Shown piece after piece: positions 63,166 through 64,000 of a stretch of DNA of 64,000 bases. The stretch comes from Lachnospiraceae bacterium (GTDB lineage: Bacteria; Bacillota; Clostridia; Lachnospirales; Lachnospiraceae): contig JAFTQM010000038.1 of NCBI GenBank assembly GCA_017462755.1, forward strand, positions 1 to 64,000. Direction: 5' to 3'. Below the pieces are notes generated by a model. It searched no databases and was not told the origin of the DNA. It saw only the letters and a list, made by a program, of their open reading frames with translations. Every line of letters starts with the position of its first letter. Positions within the stretch are counted from its first letter, which is position 1. Both the position numbers and the translations under genes were made by a program.

Positions 63166-64000
63166 TTAGCAGAGTCTGTTATGATTGCAGGTATGTTTGC
63201 TTATATTGGTGAAGAGTATGCAATCCTGATGGAGAAGGTAGGCAACAAGGCAGAAGCTGAGCGTGCGATGAAGGAAGTAGAGAAGATGCGCGAGACCATT
63301 ATGCGTGACGGTTATGACGGAGAGTGGTTCCTGCGTGCATACGATGACTTCGGCAGAAAGATTGGTAGCAATGAGTGTGAAGAGGGTAAGATTTTCATCG
63401 AGTCTCAGGGCTTCTGTATCTTAGGTAAGTGTGGTCTGGATGATGGCAAGGCTTTAAAAGCACTGGATTCTGTGGAGGAGCGTCTTGGCTCGAAGTACGG
63501 TCTGGTACTGAACAATCCGGCATTTACCAAGTACTATGTAGAGTATGGTGAGATTTCGACTTATCCGGCAGGTTACAAGGAGAATGCAGGTGTATTCTGT
63601 CACAACAATGCATGGATTATGTGTGCGGAAGCATTCATGGGTCGTGGTGACAAGGCATTTGATTACTACACCAGAATTGCACCGGCTTATACGGAGGAAT
63701 ACTCTGAGGTACATCGCTTGGAGCCATATGTATATGCACAGATGGTAGCAGGTAAGGATGCAAGACGTTTTGGTGAGGCAAAGAATTCTTGGCTGACCGG
63801 TACGGCTTCCTGGAACTTTATCGCAATTTCCCAGTACATCTTAGGTGTAAAGCCGGAGTACGATGGTCTGATGATTGACCCATCCATTCCGAAGGCTTGG
63901 GATGGCTATGAGCTGACCCGTCAGTTCCGTGGCGACACGATGAAGGTAACGGTTAAGAATCCAAACCATGTATCGAAGGGTGTTGCAAAGATGGTAGTGG
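63166..64000 (+). pseudogene. Remainder of the GH94 phosphorylase after the in-frame stop (runs off window)
   Basis: The frame stays open with no other stop or shift from 63166 to the window end and encodes conserved barrel segments ([56 protein letters not shown]). Adding both parts gives about 805 codons, close to the usual GH94 length, so only one stop codon separates it from a complete gene. Residues of the active-site barrel lie in this part, so the truncated product should not be active. Sequencing error is possible. Confidence 0.75.

Noticed and set aside
63163..63200. Frameshift in the GH94 gene
   Set aside because: The reading frame is the same on both sides of the TAG, so a point change fits and a shift does not.

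Overview
The window looks like the chromosome of an anaerobic, plant-polysaccharide-degrading Lachnospiraceae bacterium (Clostridia). The support is a complete clostridial-type Rnf complex, sigma-A promoters of the TTGNNN / 17 bp / TATAAT form, strong AGGAGG ribosome binding sites, a DUF6514 gene, a Gram-positive type IV pilus operon, and many pectin, arabinan and cellodextrin enzymes. The species was not determined. No tRNA, rRNA, CRISPR array or recognisable transposase gene was found.

Layout. 1-3525: the end of a secreted pectinesterase with tandem 154-residue repeats and a C-terminal LysM. 3638-11730: rnfCDGEAB, then a NusG-domain-II protein, a Gx-transporter/ApbE fusion and a stand-alone rsmH. 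11924-16999: a 1691-residue secreted GH43 arabinanase with several accessory modules. 17112-22537: a DUF6514 gene with a palindrome inside its promoter, a hybrid histidine kinase, asnS behind an apparent Asn leader-peptide attenuator, and a small membrane protein. 22666-38545: a type IV pilus/pseudopilin cluster (pilB, pilT, pilC, major pilin, pilD, a pilM-pilN fusion, a pilO-like gene, four prepilin-like genes and a 982-residue protein).

38626-44715: a TetR regulator with its own operator, an HD-GYP protein and a chemoreceptor sharing one membrane sensor domain, an iron-sulfur aldo/keto reductase, and a LytTR/GHKL two-component pair. 44809-48597: an ABC-2 exporter with two ATPases and two permeases. 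48684-56833: an epimerase-like SDR, GH29 fucosidase, a large lipoprotein, a DUF2974 hydrolase, GH43-CBM6 and an FMN_bind-like membrane protein. 56921-59158: a tail-fibre/DGR-variable-like protein with no phage neighbours. 59233-61341: a c-di-GMP-I riboswitch and terminator ahead of a hydrogenase-like iron-sulfur chemoreceptor. 61585-end: GH94 cellobiose phosphorylase interrupted by one in-frame TAG.

How it fits together. Fermentative energy conservation (Rnf plus its flavinylation enzyme) sits with extracellular breakdown of pectin, arabinan and cellulose and intracellular use of the oligosaccharides. Surface behaviour (pili, HD-GYP, chemoreceptors, the riboswitch) appears tied to cyclic di-GMP. 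Most unusual are the asnS attenuator, a family of three ~190-bp palindromic intergenic elements with compensatory changes (21823, 27639, 47558), and the riboswitch-controlled hydrogenase-like chemoreceptor.
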